Positions 26,719 through 35,071 of a stretch of DNA of 64,000 nt are shown here, piece by piece. The position numbers and the translations under genes were made by a program. The stretch is from Novosphingobium sp. (GTDB lineage Bacteria > Pseudomonadota > Alphaproteobacteria > Sphingomonadales > Sphingomonadaceae). The stretch lies in contig JAGHZR010000006.1 in assembly GCA_017745295.1 (NCBI GenBank), forward strand, positions 186,001 to 250,000. Direction: 5' to 3'. How positions within the stretch are numbered: the first letter of the stretch is position 1; each line of letters begins with the position of its first letter. The notes below the pieces were generated by a model. It saw nothing but the letters and a program-made list of their open reading frames with translations, was not told where the DNA came from and did no database searches.

Positions 26719-28755
26719 TCATGCGGCGGCCGGGATACCCTCGCCCCCTTCGGGATCGGTGACTTCAACCCCGGAGCGGGGATCGTCCGGTGCCACTTCC
26801 CCGCCGGTCGTATCGATGTCGGAAAGCGCCATCGGCTGTGGCAGCCAGGTTACGAGCCGCTGCTTCGTGTCCGCGTCCGTAACCGTGTCGCCGGCAAACA
26901 GGCGCTCCGCTGCGGCGGCCAGATCGAACTTGCGGGATGCCGCGTACCGGCTCCGCAGTTCCACTCCTCCAATACCCTCGAAGAGATCGAGTATCCGGGG
27001 CTTGGTCAGGCGATCGAAGAAGTTGCGGGCGGTCGGGCGCCACCAGCTGGCCACATCGATCTGGAGCTTGCCGCCAAGATGATCGAGGAACGCGCTGCCG
27101 GCCTCCCCATGAGGTACGGCATGCAAGGTCCGGGCGACCGCCCATCCCAGCCATGCCGCTCGCCTGGCGGATGCAAGGAGGCAGAAAGCGTCATAGCGAT
27201 CGACCATCGCGTCGTGGTCCTGCCAACTGCGATCGAGGCTTGCCTCCAACTCCGTCCAGGCCGCCGCCGCCGGCGCCCCGCTTTCGAACCCCGCATTTCT
27301 GGGCCCTGCTGCCGGCGCCGCCAGTTCGCTGGGCATTGCATTCCATCCAGGACGCCTGGTCCGATCCGCCATGATGAACGTGGCGAGATCGAGGGCGAAC
27401 TGTGCATCTCTGGCAACGTGAACGGACAGGAGCTCGGACTTCATGCTCGCAAGCTCATCGAGCAGGCGCAGGCTGTAGCTCTCACCTGCTTCTTCGGCTC
27501 CGTCCCCGTCGCCACCTCCGTCCAGGGCATCATCCGGTCCAGTGACGCCGCCCTCAGGTTCTTCGGCTTCGTCCAAACTGCCGGAATCATCTTCGGAGCA
27601 AACGGCGAACACCTCATGGTGAAGCCGGGGCCGTCCTTCAGCATCGATGACCAGATATGCTATCGCGTTTGCCTTCTGATCCTGCGTCAGTTGCAGCGAG
27701 GCTTCGATCAGGGTCTCCATCTCCTCGGCGAGCGTGTCGAGTTCGGTGCACTGTTCCTCGGTGTAGTCGTCCGAATCTGCCGCGCCGGCCTCGATCGCCT
27801 CGATACGCGCCGTGATCTCATCATGCCGCGCCTGCGCCTCGGGTCCGAAGGGCATCGGCGCCGGCTCGATCACGGAAAGATGGCAGGTCTCGGAGTAGGG
27901 AATGCTGGTCGCCGCCACTCTGCGAACCTCCGCATAGCCCTCTCGCTCCCGCAGTACCGCCGCCGCGGCCGACATGGCTTCGTCGGCAAGTCGCTCGACG
28001 AGCTCGCCGTCGCACCAGATTTCCGAGGTCTCGTCGCTGAAGAGATCGGTGTCGATCCGCCCCCCCGCCGCAAGATAGGCATCGCGCCCGACGAGCAGAG
28101 CCTTGGGCGCGCCGCCGTTGAACGATCCCGTCGCGAGTTGGCGCCGGATTTCGTTGAGGTTGGAGCTATAGTAGTGCCCGTCGAGCTCGTGAAATACCTT
28201 GGCCTGACGATCGATGTCGGTGGTGGCGGCATAGGCTTTTGCGATTTCGAGGGTTATGTCGCCGCTGCGAAGTGCCTCGAACACCGGCTCGGCAAGATTA
28301 GCCAGACGCAGGCGGCCCAGCACGAACCGTTCGGTCTTGCCGAACCGCTTGGCGAGGTCGGCAGGCGATTTGTTCTCGCGCTCGATCATGCCCTGGAACG
28401 CCCGGCATTCATCGGCCGGGTTCATCGGAAGATTGTAATGGTTTTCGGCAAAGCTCATTTCAATGAAATCGCGGGTTCCCTTGACCACGAGCAGCGGGAC
28501 CATGAAATCATCGCCCAGCTTGCCGCTGGCGATGGCGCGGTGGACGCATTCCAGGCGCCGGCCGCCCCCGACGATTTCATACCGCCCTTTCTTGCGCGGA
28601 ACGGGAACACCGATCAGGTTCTGGAGAATGATGCCTGTCTCGCCGATGTTCGCTTCCAGCTCGGCATCGGCAGCTTCATCGCTTTGCGTCCTGACATTGT
28701 GCTTCGACACCGCGCAATCGAGCGCCCGGACGTAGAGAAGGTTTGTCGTCGTCAT
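26719..28755 (-). CDS. ParB-like nuclease-domain protein
   Basis: 678 residues. The first 220 match ParB/RepB/Spo0J-type proteins: an N-terminal ParB box (NVRTQSDEAADAELEANI, YEIVGGGRRLECVHRAI, SFAENHYNLPMNPADECRAF) and a helix-turn-helix (SPADLAKRFGKTERFVLGRLRLANL). The large C-terminal region has long acidic helices and an acidic Gly-rich linker, with no domain I recognise. The ATG at 28755 has AAGGA 8 bases upstream; the upstream extension in the same frame is not credible. Such long ParB-like proteins are common on sphingomonad plasmids without a ParA partner. A role in DNA maintenance or transfer-region regulation is inferred. Confidence 0.85.
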   Translation of the reverse strand: MTTTNLLYVRALDCAVSKHNVRTQSDEAADAELEANIGETGIILQNLIGVPVPRKKGRYEIVGGGRRLECVHRAIASGKLGDDFMVPLLVVKGTRDFIEMSFAENHYNLPMNPADECRAFQGMIERENKSPADLAKRFGKTERFVLGRLRLANLAEPVFEALRSGDITLEIAKAYAATTDIDRQAKVFHELDGHYYSSNLNEIRRQLATGSFNGGAPKALLVGRDAYLAAGGRIDTDLFSDETSEIWCDGELVERLADEAMSAAAAVLREREGYAEVRRVAATSIPYSETCHLSVIEPAPMPFGPEAQARHDEITARIEAIEAGAADSDDYTEEQCTELDTLAEEMETLIEASLQLTQDQKANAIAYLVIDAEGRPRLHHEVFAVCSEDDSGSLDEAEEPEGGVTGPDDALDGGGDGDGAEEAGESYSLRLLDELASMKSELLSVHVARDAQFALDLATFIMADRTRRPGWNAMPSELAAPAAGPRNAGFESGAPAAAAWTELEASLDRSWQDHDAMVDRYDAFCLLASARRAAWLGWAVARTLHAVPHGEAGSAFLDHLGGKLQIDVASWWRPTARNFFDRLTKPRILDLFEGIGGVELRSRYAASRKFDLAAAAERLFAGDTVTDADTKQRLVTWLPQPMALSDIDTTGGEVAPDDPRSGVEVTDPEGGEGIPAAA

Positions 28756-28795
28756 AGGATAGATCCTTCTGGCGGATCGGCTGAAAACCAGCCTG

Positions 28796-29689
28796 TCATC
28801 CGCCCCACCCCTTCTCCCTTTCCTCCTGCTGGCATCGGCGGCGCAGGACATCGTTCCAGTCGTTGTGACCGTCCCAGGGCCACTCGGTCCGCACCGCAAG
28901 ACCGCAGCGGCTATAGGCTGCGTGCGCCTTTTCGGCTGCGATCCGTCCTGCCCGGTCGCTGTCGGGCAACAACACCACCGTCCGAACCTGGCTCGGCAAA
29001 GAGAGGACGTGAAAGCGGGCGCTGCCGAGCACGGCCCAGACCGGAATTCCAAGCAGCGCAGTCGCGGAGAGGGCCGTTTCGATCCCCTCTGCAAGGCCCA
29101 GCTCAGCCTCGACCGCAGAAAGCCGCACAGCGCCGGCCCAGAGACGCCCAAGGCACAGCCGAGCTTCCGGAAGGTCCCTGGCAAGCCCGAGGCCGTCAGC
29201 GCGCAAGAATAGGCGCTGCAGCGCAGTCAGGCCTTTGTCGCCGGCAACCGCCGCAAGGATTGCCGGACGACGCTCTACGGCTCGACCGCGACCGCGCGGT
29301 GTTCGTGGATGGAACCGCAAGGCCGGTGGATGAACGAAGAGGTTTCGGCTGCGAAGGTAAGCGGCACCTATCGTTTGCTGCAGCGGGAACGCCTCGTCCC
29401 AGAGGGCTCGGACCAGCATGCCCGAGCGCGGCGTGATGAAAACTGGTTGCCGCCGTTCCTGTCGTGGAACTACCCGGTTTTCCGCGCGGAGCGCTGCCAG
29501 TACCGCGGAGGTTTCGCATCCGGCGAAGCACTTGAAGAGCAGCGTTCGCTCACCGATGCGAACAGACAGGCTCGCCACTCTGTCGTCATGAGCAGGGCAT
29601 CTGCAAATCCCACGGTCCTGGTGCCAGCGGCCGCCCAGGGCAGTGACGAGTTGCTGCCCAGCGGCAGCAAGATCAGCCGGAAATGACAC
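28796..29689 (-). CDS. Toprim-domain primase-like protein
   Basis: 297 residues from a GTG at 29689, preceded by an ideal AAGGAGG at 7 bases. The N-terminal part has a zinc-finger pattern (ICRCPAHDD ... LLFKCFAGC) as in CHC2-type plasmid primases. The later part is a Toprim fold (LAEGIETALSA, TVVLLPDSDRAGRIAAEKA). It ends 40 bases before the ParB-like gene. Plasmid primases of this type help start complementary-strand synthesis after transfer. An in-frame GTG at 29716 would add nine residues, but it overlaps the ribosome site. Confidence 0.85.
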   Translation of the reverse strand: MSFPADLAAAGQQLVTALGGRWHQDRGICRCPAHDDRVASLSVRIGERTLLFKCFAGCETSAVLAALRAENRVVPRQERRQPVFITPRSGMLVRALWDEAFPLQQTIGAAYLRSRNLFVHPPALRFHPRTPRGRGRAVERRPAILAAVAGDKGLTALQRLFLRADGLGLARDLPEARLCLGRLWAGAVRLSAVEAELGLAEGIETALSATALLGIPVWAVLGSARFHVLSLPSQVRTVVLLPDSDRAGRIAAEKAHAAYSRCGLAVRTEWPWDGHNDWNDVLRRRCQQEEREKGWGG

Positions 29690-30092
29690 GGGAGGCCCTC
29701 CTTCCAAGCGTTGCACCCACGCAGCCTCTTCCGCCTCCCCTTTTCACTCGCAGGCAGGTCACCGGGATTATGACACTTTTGGGACAACATGGTTCAAGAT
29801 CACCGCCGCTTTCCTGTCATTCTGCCGGCAGAAAAAAGGCTTGGGAGACACCGATGGAATGGGTGCGAAATCACTCGGATGGTGCCGTGCCAGATCAGGG
29901 TGGGCGCCGCGCTAACGAAGAGACCTGCGTTAGGGCCACGCACGCGTGTTGTTGGCCTAGGAGAAGGTCGAAAGGGAAATGTCAGCGCGCGGGTCCCCTC
30001 AGCGATAGCCGGCACCGCGATCAACCGGCGGCGCATCCCGCTCCGCAGTCTTCAAACGGGCGCCTGCAGGCTGGGAAGTCGAGGCTTCGCTC
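29690..30092. other. Divergent intergenic region, no gene seen
   Basis: About 400 bases between the minus-strand primase gene and the plus-strand MarR-like regulator. Both promoters should lie here. Frames exist but read as Arg/Gly-rich noise. I see no clear dyad operator or terminator. Confidence 0.4.
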
Positions 30093-30527
30093 ATGAAACC
30101 CGATATCCCGAAGATACCCCGGCGCTCCGATCGCCGGCTGATGATGGGTCTTGCGCAAAGCGGTCTGGAACTGCTGGTCAGCGAGCTCGGCCTTGCGCTC
30201 TTTCGCCAGCCAGCGCTCGAGATGCTTTTCGATCTCTACAACAAGCCGCAGGAGGAGCCTCGCTATCTGACTGCGCTGTGCGGGGTCTCGAGCACATCCG
30301 AGCGAAACTCGCAGCGTATCGTGCACCGGATGGAAGAGCATGGCCTCGTCACGACAGAGTCGGATCTTGAAGATGGGCGCCGAACGATTGTATCGCTCAC
30401 ACCATTGGGGCGGAGAGCAATAGAGCGCTTTCTCGACGAGTGGGCAGCGAGCACCGAATTCACGGCACTTGTCGACGAACAACTGATAATCCAGCGCGTC
30501 ACTTCGGCATTGAGAAACGGCGACTGA
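30093..30527 (+). CDS. MarR-like winged-helix regulator
   Basis: 144 residues with a MarR-type layout: helical start (LAQSGLELLVSELGLALFRQPALEMLFDLY), winged helix (RYLTALCGVSSTSERNSQRIVHRMEEHGLV, then the wing ESDLEDGRRTIVSLTPLGRRAIERF) and a C-terminal dimer helix. GAGG lies 8 bases upstream of the ATG. It stands alone on the plus strand, 240 bases before the ECF sigma factor. It could belong to the lasso locus, but nothing in the sequence ties it there. Confidence 0.75.
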   Translation: MKPDIPKIPRRSDRRLMMGLAQSGLELLVSELGLALFRQPALEMLFDLYNKPQEEPRYLTALCGVSSTSERNSQRIVHRMEEHGLVTTESDLEDGRRTIVSLTPLGRRAIERFLDEWAASTEFTALVDEQLIIQRVTSALRNGD

Positions 30528-30768
30528 GCAAGAGACTTGCACTTTTGCTCGAACGAAGGCAGCTTACGCAGCGCAGACCGGCTTTGAGAGGCGGGTACCG
30601 GCTGCAGGTAATACCTTCCACGCATGAACAGGGGCGGGACCGCACGGGTCGCGCGCAGGCACTGGATATTTAGCCCGCCGCCGGTGGTGGCCTAGTCGTG
30701 CGTACCTTGTTCTTTGATTTTGCCGATGACCCGGAGTCTGTCGGCCTGTTTGCAGCATCGTAATCGCG

Positions 30769-31314
30769 ATGCTCGGCTTTGAGAAAACCAAGCGCCGCAG
30801 CGCTTCGCGAACCTTGTTCGAAGACCGGAAGGAATTCGACAGTTTCTATCGCCGGGAGGCCCCTAAGTTGCTTCAATTCCTGAAGCGCCGGATCTGGATC
30901 GAAGAGGAACGGGCGGATCTCGTCCAGGAAGCCTTCATGCGCCTCCTGGCAGCCCGGTCAGACGCTGCCCGGGACAATCCGGGTTCCTATATTCAGGGCA
31001 TCTTGCGGCATCTTCTCGCCGATCGGACACGGGCCTGGTCGAGATCCAGTGCTGCAAGGGTCGAGGAAATGCCCGCTGCGCCCGCGCCTGAAATGCCCGA
31101 TGCAGCGCTCGAACTGGCTCAGATGCGAGAACTATATCGCGCGGCCGTCGAGGCGTTGCCTGCGAAAACCAGGACCGTGTTCCTGATGCACAGGGCAGAA
31201 TCCATACCCTACAAAGAGATAGCCCAGAACTTGGGCATCAGCATCCGTACGGTCGAGTGGCACGTGGCGGAGGCGGTTCAGCGCATCGGCAGGAGCCTAT
31301 CCAGTGATGACTGA
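30769..31314 (+). CDS. ECF sigma factor (FecI-like)
   Basis: 181 residues with sigma region 2 (EFDSFYRREAPKLLQFLKRRIWIEEERADLVQEAFMRLL) and region 4 (EALPAKTRTVFLMHRAESIPYKEIAQNLGISIRTVEWHVAEAVQRI). The stop overlaps the FecR-like gene by 11 bases. With the downstream FecR and the STN-type TonB receptor it forms a cell-surface signalling trio that activates the receptor operon when the receptor binds its ligand. No strong ribosome site is visible, so the start is only probable. Confidence 0.88.
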   Translation: MLGFEKTKRRSASRTLFEDRKEFDSFYRREAPKLLQFLKRRIWIEEERADLVQEAFMRLLAARSDAARDNPGSYIQGILRHLLADRTRAWSRSSAARVEEMPAAPAPEMPDAALELAQMRELYRAAVEALPAKTRTVFLMHRAESIPYKEIAQNLGISIRTVEWHVAEAVQRIGRSLSSDD

Positions 31315-32362
31315 AGGCGGCAGTTCCTTTCCCCTTCCCGACCGGATCAATCAGGAGGCGGCGGTCTGGTTCGCCCGCATGCGGGGGCCCGACCGGCACG
31401 AATTCGAACGGGACTTCGAGGCCTGGCTGGAGGCAAACCCGCTGCATTCGATTGCCTACCAACGTGCCAGCGAGGTTTTCGCCATCGGCCGCTTTCTGGC
31501 CGCCGAGCACAGCGCGCAAAGTGCGCCCGCAAACGACAACATGTGGTCCAGCAGGGCAAAGTGGTTTGCTGCTGCAGCCATCCTCGCGATTGCGCTGATC
31601 ATGGGCGCTTTTGTCATCGCAGGCCTGCCGCAAATGGAAAGTGCCGCACCAGCGCCACGAACTGCCATGACCGAGCAGCGGACGGACGGCCAGCACACGG
31701 CTCGCTACGCTGCAGGCGAGGAAGCAGGCCGATCCATAAAACTTGCCGATGGCTCGGCTGTGACCCTGAAGCCGGGAAGCATTCTGACTGTGGCCTTCCG
31801 GCCGGATCGCCGAGAGCTTCGGCTCGAAAGCGGCGAGGCCCAATTCGATGTCGCGCATGAGGCCCGGCCATTTGTCGTTACAGCCGGCGGCGGAAGCGTA
31901 ACGGCGCGCGGAACGATTTTTGAGGTACGCGTCGGTGCGAACCGGCAGGTAACGGTCAATCTCCTGCGAGGCGCTATCGATGTCGAACGTCCGCGCCAGG
32001 CGGACGGATCGATTGCCCCCTTCTCCCGTCTCGAACCAGGCGAGACTCTCGCGTTTACCGCCGCGAGTGGTCCGTCCCCTCTCGCGCCGGAGGGAAGGAC
32101 CTTGTTCACGGCCGCCAGTCCTGATGGAAAAACCGAGCCGCGCACATTCGACCGTACGCCGCTCTATGCCGTCATTGCCGAGGCCGGTGAAGCGTCGGGC
32201 CGGACGATCCGGCTTTCAGACCCTTCGATCGGTCAATTGCGCGTCAGCGGCAGTTTCCGGGTAGACGACAGCGAGCAGGTTGCCGACCGGCTGTCGGCTC
32301 TGTTCGGGCTGGAAATCGAGAGGGAACCCTCAGGGGAAATGACATTGCGTCCCGTGAATTGA
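31304..32362 (+). CDS. FecR-type anti-sigma regulator
   Basis: 352 residues. An N-terminal cytoplasmic region (INQEAAVWFARMRGPDRHEFERDFEAWLEANPLHSIAYQRA, the DUF4880/FecR_N pattern) is followed by one transmembrane helix (about residues 90-108). The periplasmic part has the FecR domain (KLADGSAVTLKPGSILTVAF, LESGEAQFDVAHEARPFVVTAGGGSVTARGTIFEVR). It holds the ECF sigma factor inactive until contacted by the receptor's STN domain. Overlap with the sigma gene indicates translational coupling. Confidence 0.88.
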   Translation: MMTEGGSSFPLPDRINQEAAVWFARMRGPDRHEFERDFEAWLEANPLHSIAYQRASEVFAIGRFLAAEHSAQSAPANDNMWSSRAKWFAAAAILAIALIMGAFVIAGLPQMESAAPAPRTAMTEQRTDGQHTARYAAGEEAGRSIKLADGSAVTLKPGSILTVAFRPDRRELRLESGEAQFDVAHEARPFVVTAGGGSVTARGTIFEVRVGANRQVTVNLLRGAIDVERPRQADGSIAPFSRLEPGETLAFTAASGPSPLAPEGRTLFTAASPDGKTEPRTFDRTPLYAVIAEAGEASGRTIRLSDPSIGQLRVSGSFRVDDSEQVADRLSALFGLEIEREPSGEMTLRPVN

Positions 32363-32458
32363 AAAAATTTCGCCTGATACCCCGTAGTCGCCCCAGCGGC
32401 AGCGATGCCTCCTGTAAATTCCAGTCAAAATGGCGGGATCCCTACGGGAGGGGATGAA

Positions 32459-35065
32459 GTGGTTTACATGAAAGACCGGGCCTATCCATTGTTTCTGAGC
32501 ACTGCGATACTGGCCTCTCTTTACCTCGTATCTCCGGCCCGGGCTCAGGTGCACGAGAATCAGAACAGCCGTCAGGACTACAATCTCGAAGCCGGCGAAC
32601 TTGGCGACGCACTCCAAGCCGTCAGCCGCCTCTCGGGTCGCGAAATCATCTTCAGTTCGGAAGCGGTGATCGGCCGGCATGCTCCTTCACTGAAGGGGGC
32701 TTACAGCGCGGACGAGGCAGTGCGTCGACTGCTATCCGGTTCCGGGCTGAAGGTAGAATATCGAAAGGACGTAATTCTTGTCGGGGGGCGAGTGGAGGGC
32801 GCAGCCGAGGCGCCCGAAGCCCCGGCGGTGAGCGCGGATATTCTCGTCACGGCGTCGCGCATCAAGGGCGCGCCCAGTCCCTCGCCGACCGTCATCACTT
32901 CGCGCGAGGATATCGCAAAATCCGGCGTCACCGATCTCGGGACCTTCGCCCGCACACTTCCTCAGAACTTCGCCGGCGGGCAGAATCCGGGGGTTGTCGG
33001 AAATCCCGGACAGTCCGAGAATACCAATTCCTCTTCGGCCATGAACCTGCGCGGGCTTGGGCCGGACGCAACGCTCACCCTGATCAATGGGCACAGAGTG
33101 GCTTATGACGCGGTGTCACAGGGCGTGGACATCGCAGCGATCCCGCTGGTGGCCATCGAGCGCATCGACGTCGTTACTGACGGCGCATCCGCGCTCTATG
33201 GTTCCGACGCCGTAGGCGGCGTCGCCAACGTGATACTCAGGCGCGACTACGACGGCCTGCTGACATCGGCGCGGGTGAGCGCCGCAACAGGCGGCGGCGA
33301 TGTCGAAAGACAGGTCAGCGCGGTCGCCGGAACGCGGTGGAGTTCGGGCGGGTTCATGCTCGCCGGCGACTACCTCCATAGTTCGGCGATCCTTGCCAGC
33401 CAGCGCAGCTACACCCGCCAGATGGACGGATCGGCCACGCTTCTGCCCGGGCAAAGGCAGTTCAGCGCTGTGCTTGCCGGTCACCAGCAACTCGCCGCCA
33501 ATCTCGAATTCGAGATCGATGCCCAGTTCAACGAACGCAAGTCACATGCCTGCAACCCGTTCCTCGCGACCGCGAGTTGCCTCATCAGCGGCAATTCCAT
33601 CAACCGGCGGGTGCGCGCGTTTTCGGTGAGCCCGTCGCTCCGGCTGGAGCTATCGAATGGCTGGGATGTTCGCCTTGCAGCGACCCACGGCGAAAGCGCG
33701 ACCAAGGTGAACACCCGCGCCTTCAGCGGCGGCAATCTCACGGCCCAGTACTTCCCCGACTACAAAAACAGCCTCGATGCAGTGGAACTCGGGTTCGAGG
33801 GCCCGTTGTTCGAGGCCCCCGGGGGCGAGGCGAGGCTTGCACTCGGTGGCGGCTTCCGCCGCGTAATTCTCGACGTGGACTCCAGCCAGATCACCGGCGG
33901 CGTGACGAGGCAAACCTACCTGTTCAGTGAGTCGCGCGACACGTACTTCGGGTACGGTGAGATGCTGGTTCCGCTAGTCGGCGCCGGGAACGCCATGGCA
34001 GGAATCCACCGCCTCTCGCTATCGGGCGCGGTGCGCTATGAGCATAATCAGGGATTTGGCGACCTGGCGACCCCCAAGCTGGGGCTGATCTATGCGCCGA
34101 TCGAGGACGTGACGCTCAGTGCGACATGGGGACGTTCGTTCAAGGCGCCGACGCTCTACCAGACCGGACAGCCGCTGCAGGGGTTCCTGGTGCCGGGCTC
34201 GCTGTTCACGCCGAGCGGGCCTGACGGCGCGCCCGCCATCATTCTGAGCGGGGGGCGCCCTGATCTCAGACCCGAAAAGGCGAAAACCTGGACGGCGACA
34301 CTGGCGGTGACGCCCCGGGCGGTCCCGGGCCTCAAGGCACAGGTCAGCGTGTTCGACATCCGCTACCGCGACCGGGTCGTGACCCCGATTGCCAACCTCC
34401 TCAGCGCATTTTCCGCCCAGTACGCAAGTCTGGCAGAACTCTACCCCAGCCAGGCAGTGATAGCCGAACTCATCGCCCGCCTTCCCGACGGTCTCATCAA
34501 CCAGACCGGCGCGCCTTATGATCCGGCCTCGGTGACGGCGATCGTCGATGACAGTCTGCGCAATGCGGCGCGCCAGCGCGTTCGCGGCATCGATCTCTCC
34601 CTCGCCTACACAACTGACATCAGCAGCAGGGACAAACTCGAATTCGAAGGGTCAGCCAGCTATCTGGAAAGCCGACAGGACCTCGGCGAGGGTGCTGCGA
34701 AAATCGAGCGAGCCGGGCGAATTTTCAACCCTCCGCACTGGCGCGCCAGAGGATCCCTGGCCTGGACACGGGACAATTTCCGGATTGGCGGAGTCGCCAG
34801 CTACATCGGCGGCACGACTGATGATCGGCGACCGGTCTTCCGCAAGGTCGGAAGTTTCACGACGCTGGATGTAACCGCCCACATCACTTCGAAGGATGAG
34901 CGCGGCGCCTTCGCCAACATTGAGTTCACGTTGGCCGCGCTCAATGTTCTCAACGAAAAACCTGATCTGATCCTCGTCAGCAGTGCAGCGGCGTACCCCT
35001 ACGATTCCACCAACTACTCGGCGGTGGGCAGGACGGTCAGCCTTACGATCAGCAAGCGCTGGTAA
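32459..35065 (+). CDS. TonB-dependent receptor with STN signalling domain (lasso-locus transporter)
   Basis: An outer-membrane receptor of about 868 residues. Order: signal peptide (to about ARA), STN/secretin domain (LGDALQAVSRLSGREIIFSSEAV … LLSGSGLKVEYRKDVILV), a TonB-box-like SADILVTASRI, plug domain (AMNLRGLGPDATLTLINGHRVA; ERIDVVTDGASALYGSDAVGGVANVIL), and a beta-barrel ending in VSLTISKRW. I chose GTG 32459 because GGGAG lies 8 bases upstream. ATG 32468 is the alternative, and neither alters the mature protein. It lies between FecR and the isopeptidase, so the likely ligand is the lasso peptide itself; a metal-chelate ligand cannot be excluded. Confidence 0.88.
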   Translation: MVYMKDRAYPLFLSTAILASLYLVSPARAQVHENQNSRQDYNLEAGELGDALQAVSRLSGREIIFSSEAVIGRHAPSLKGAYSADEAVRRLLSGSGLKVEYRKDVILVGGRVEGAAEAPEAPAVSADILVTASRIKGAPSPSPTVITSREDIAKSGVTDLGTFARTLPQNFAGGQNPGVVGNPGQSENTNSSSAMNLRGLGPDATLTLINGHRVAYDAVSQGVDIAAIPLVAIERIDVVTDGASALYGSDAVGGVANVILRRDYDGLLTSARVSAATGGGDVERQVSAVAGTRWSSGGFMLAGDYLHSSAILASQRSYTRQMDGSATLLPGQRQFSAVLAGHQQLAANLEFEIDAQFNERKSHACNPFLATASCLISGNSINRRVRAFSVSPSLRLELSNGWDVRLAATHGESATKVNTRAFSGGNLTAQYFPDYKNSLDAVELGFEGPLFEAPGGEARLALGGGFRRVILDVDSSQITGGVTRQTYLFSESRDTYFGYGEMLVPLVGAGNAMAGIHRLSLSGAVRYEHNQGFGDLATPKLGLIYAPIEDVTLSATWGRSFKAPTLYQTGQPLQGFLVPGSLFTPSGPDGAPAIILSGGRPDLRPEKAKTWTATLAVTPRAVPGLKAQVSVFDIRYRDRVVTPIANLLSAFSAQYASLAELYPSQAVIAELIARLPDGLINQTGAPYDPASVTAIVDDSLRNAARQRVRGIDLSLAYTTDISSRDKLEFEGSASYLESRQDLGEGAAKIERAGRIFNPPHWRARGSLAWTRDNFRIGGVASYIGGTTDDRRPVFRKVGSFTTLDVTAHITSKDERGAFANIEFTLAALNVLNEKPDLILVSSAAAYPYDSTNYSAVGRTVSLTISKRW

Positions 35066-35071
35066 GGTCCC

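Noticed and set aside
25715..29436. Two very long plus-strand open frames (455 and 785 codons) opposite the Cys-rich and ParB-like genes
   Set aside because: They lie antisense to well-supported genes, have no ribosome sites or motifs, and are explained by high GC with few stop codons.
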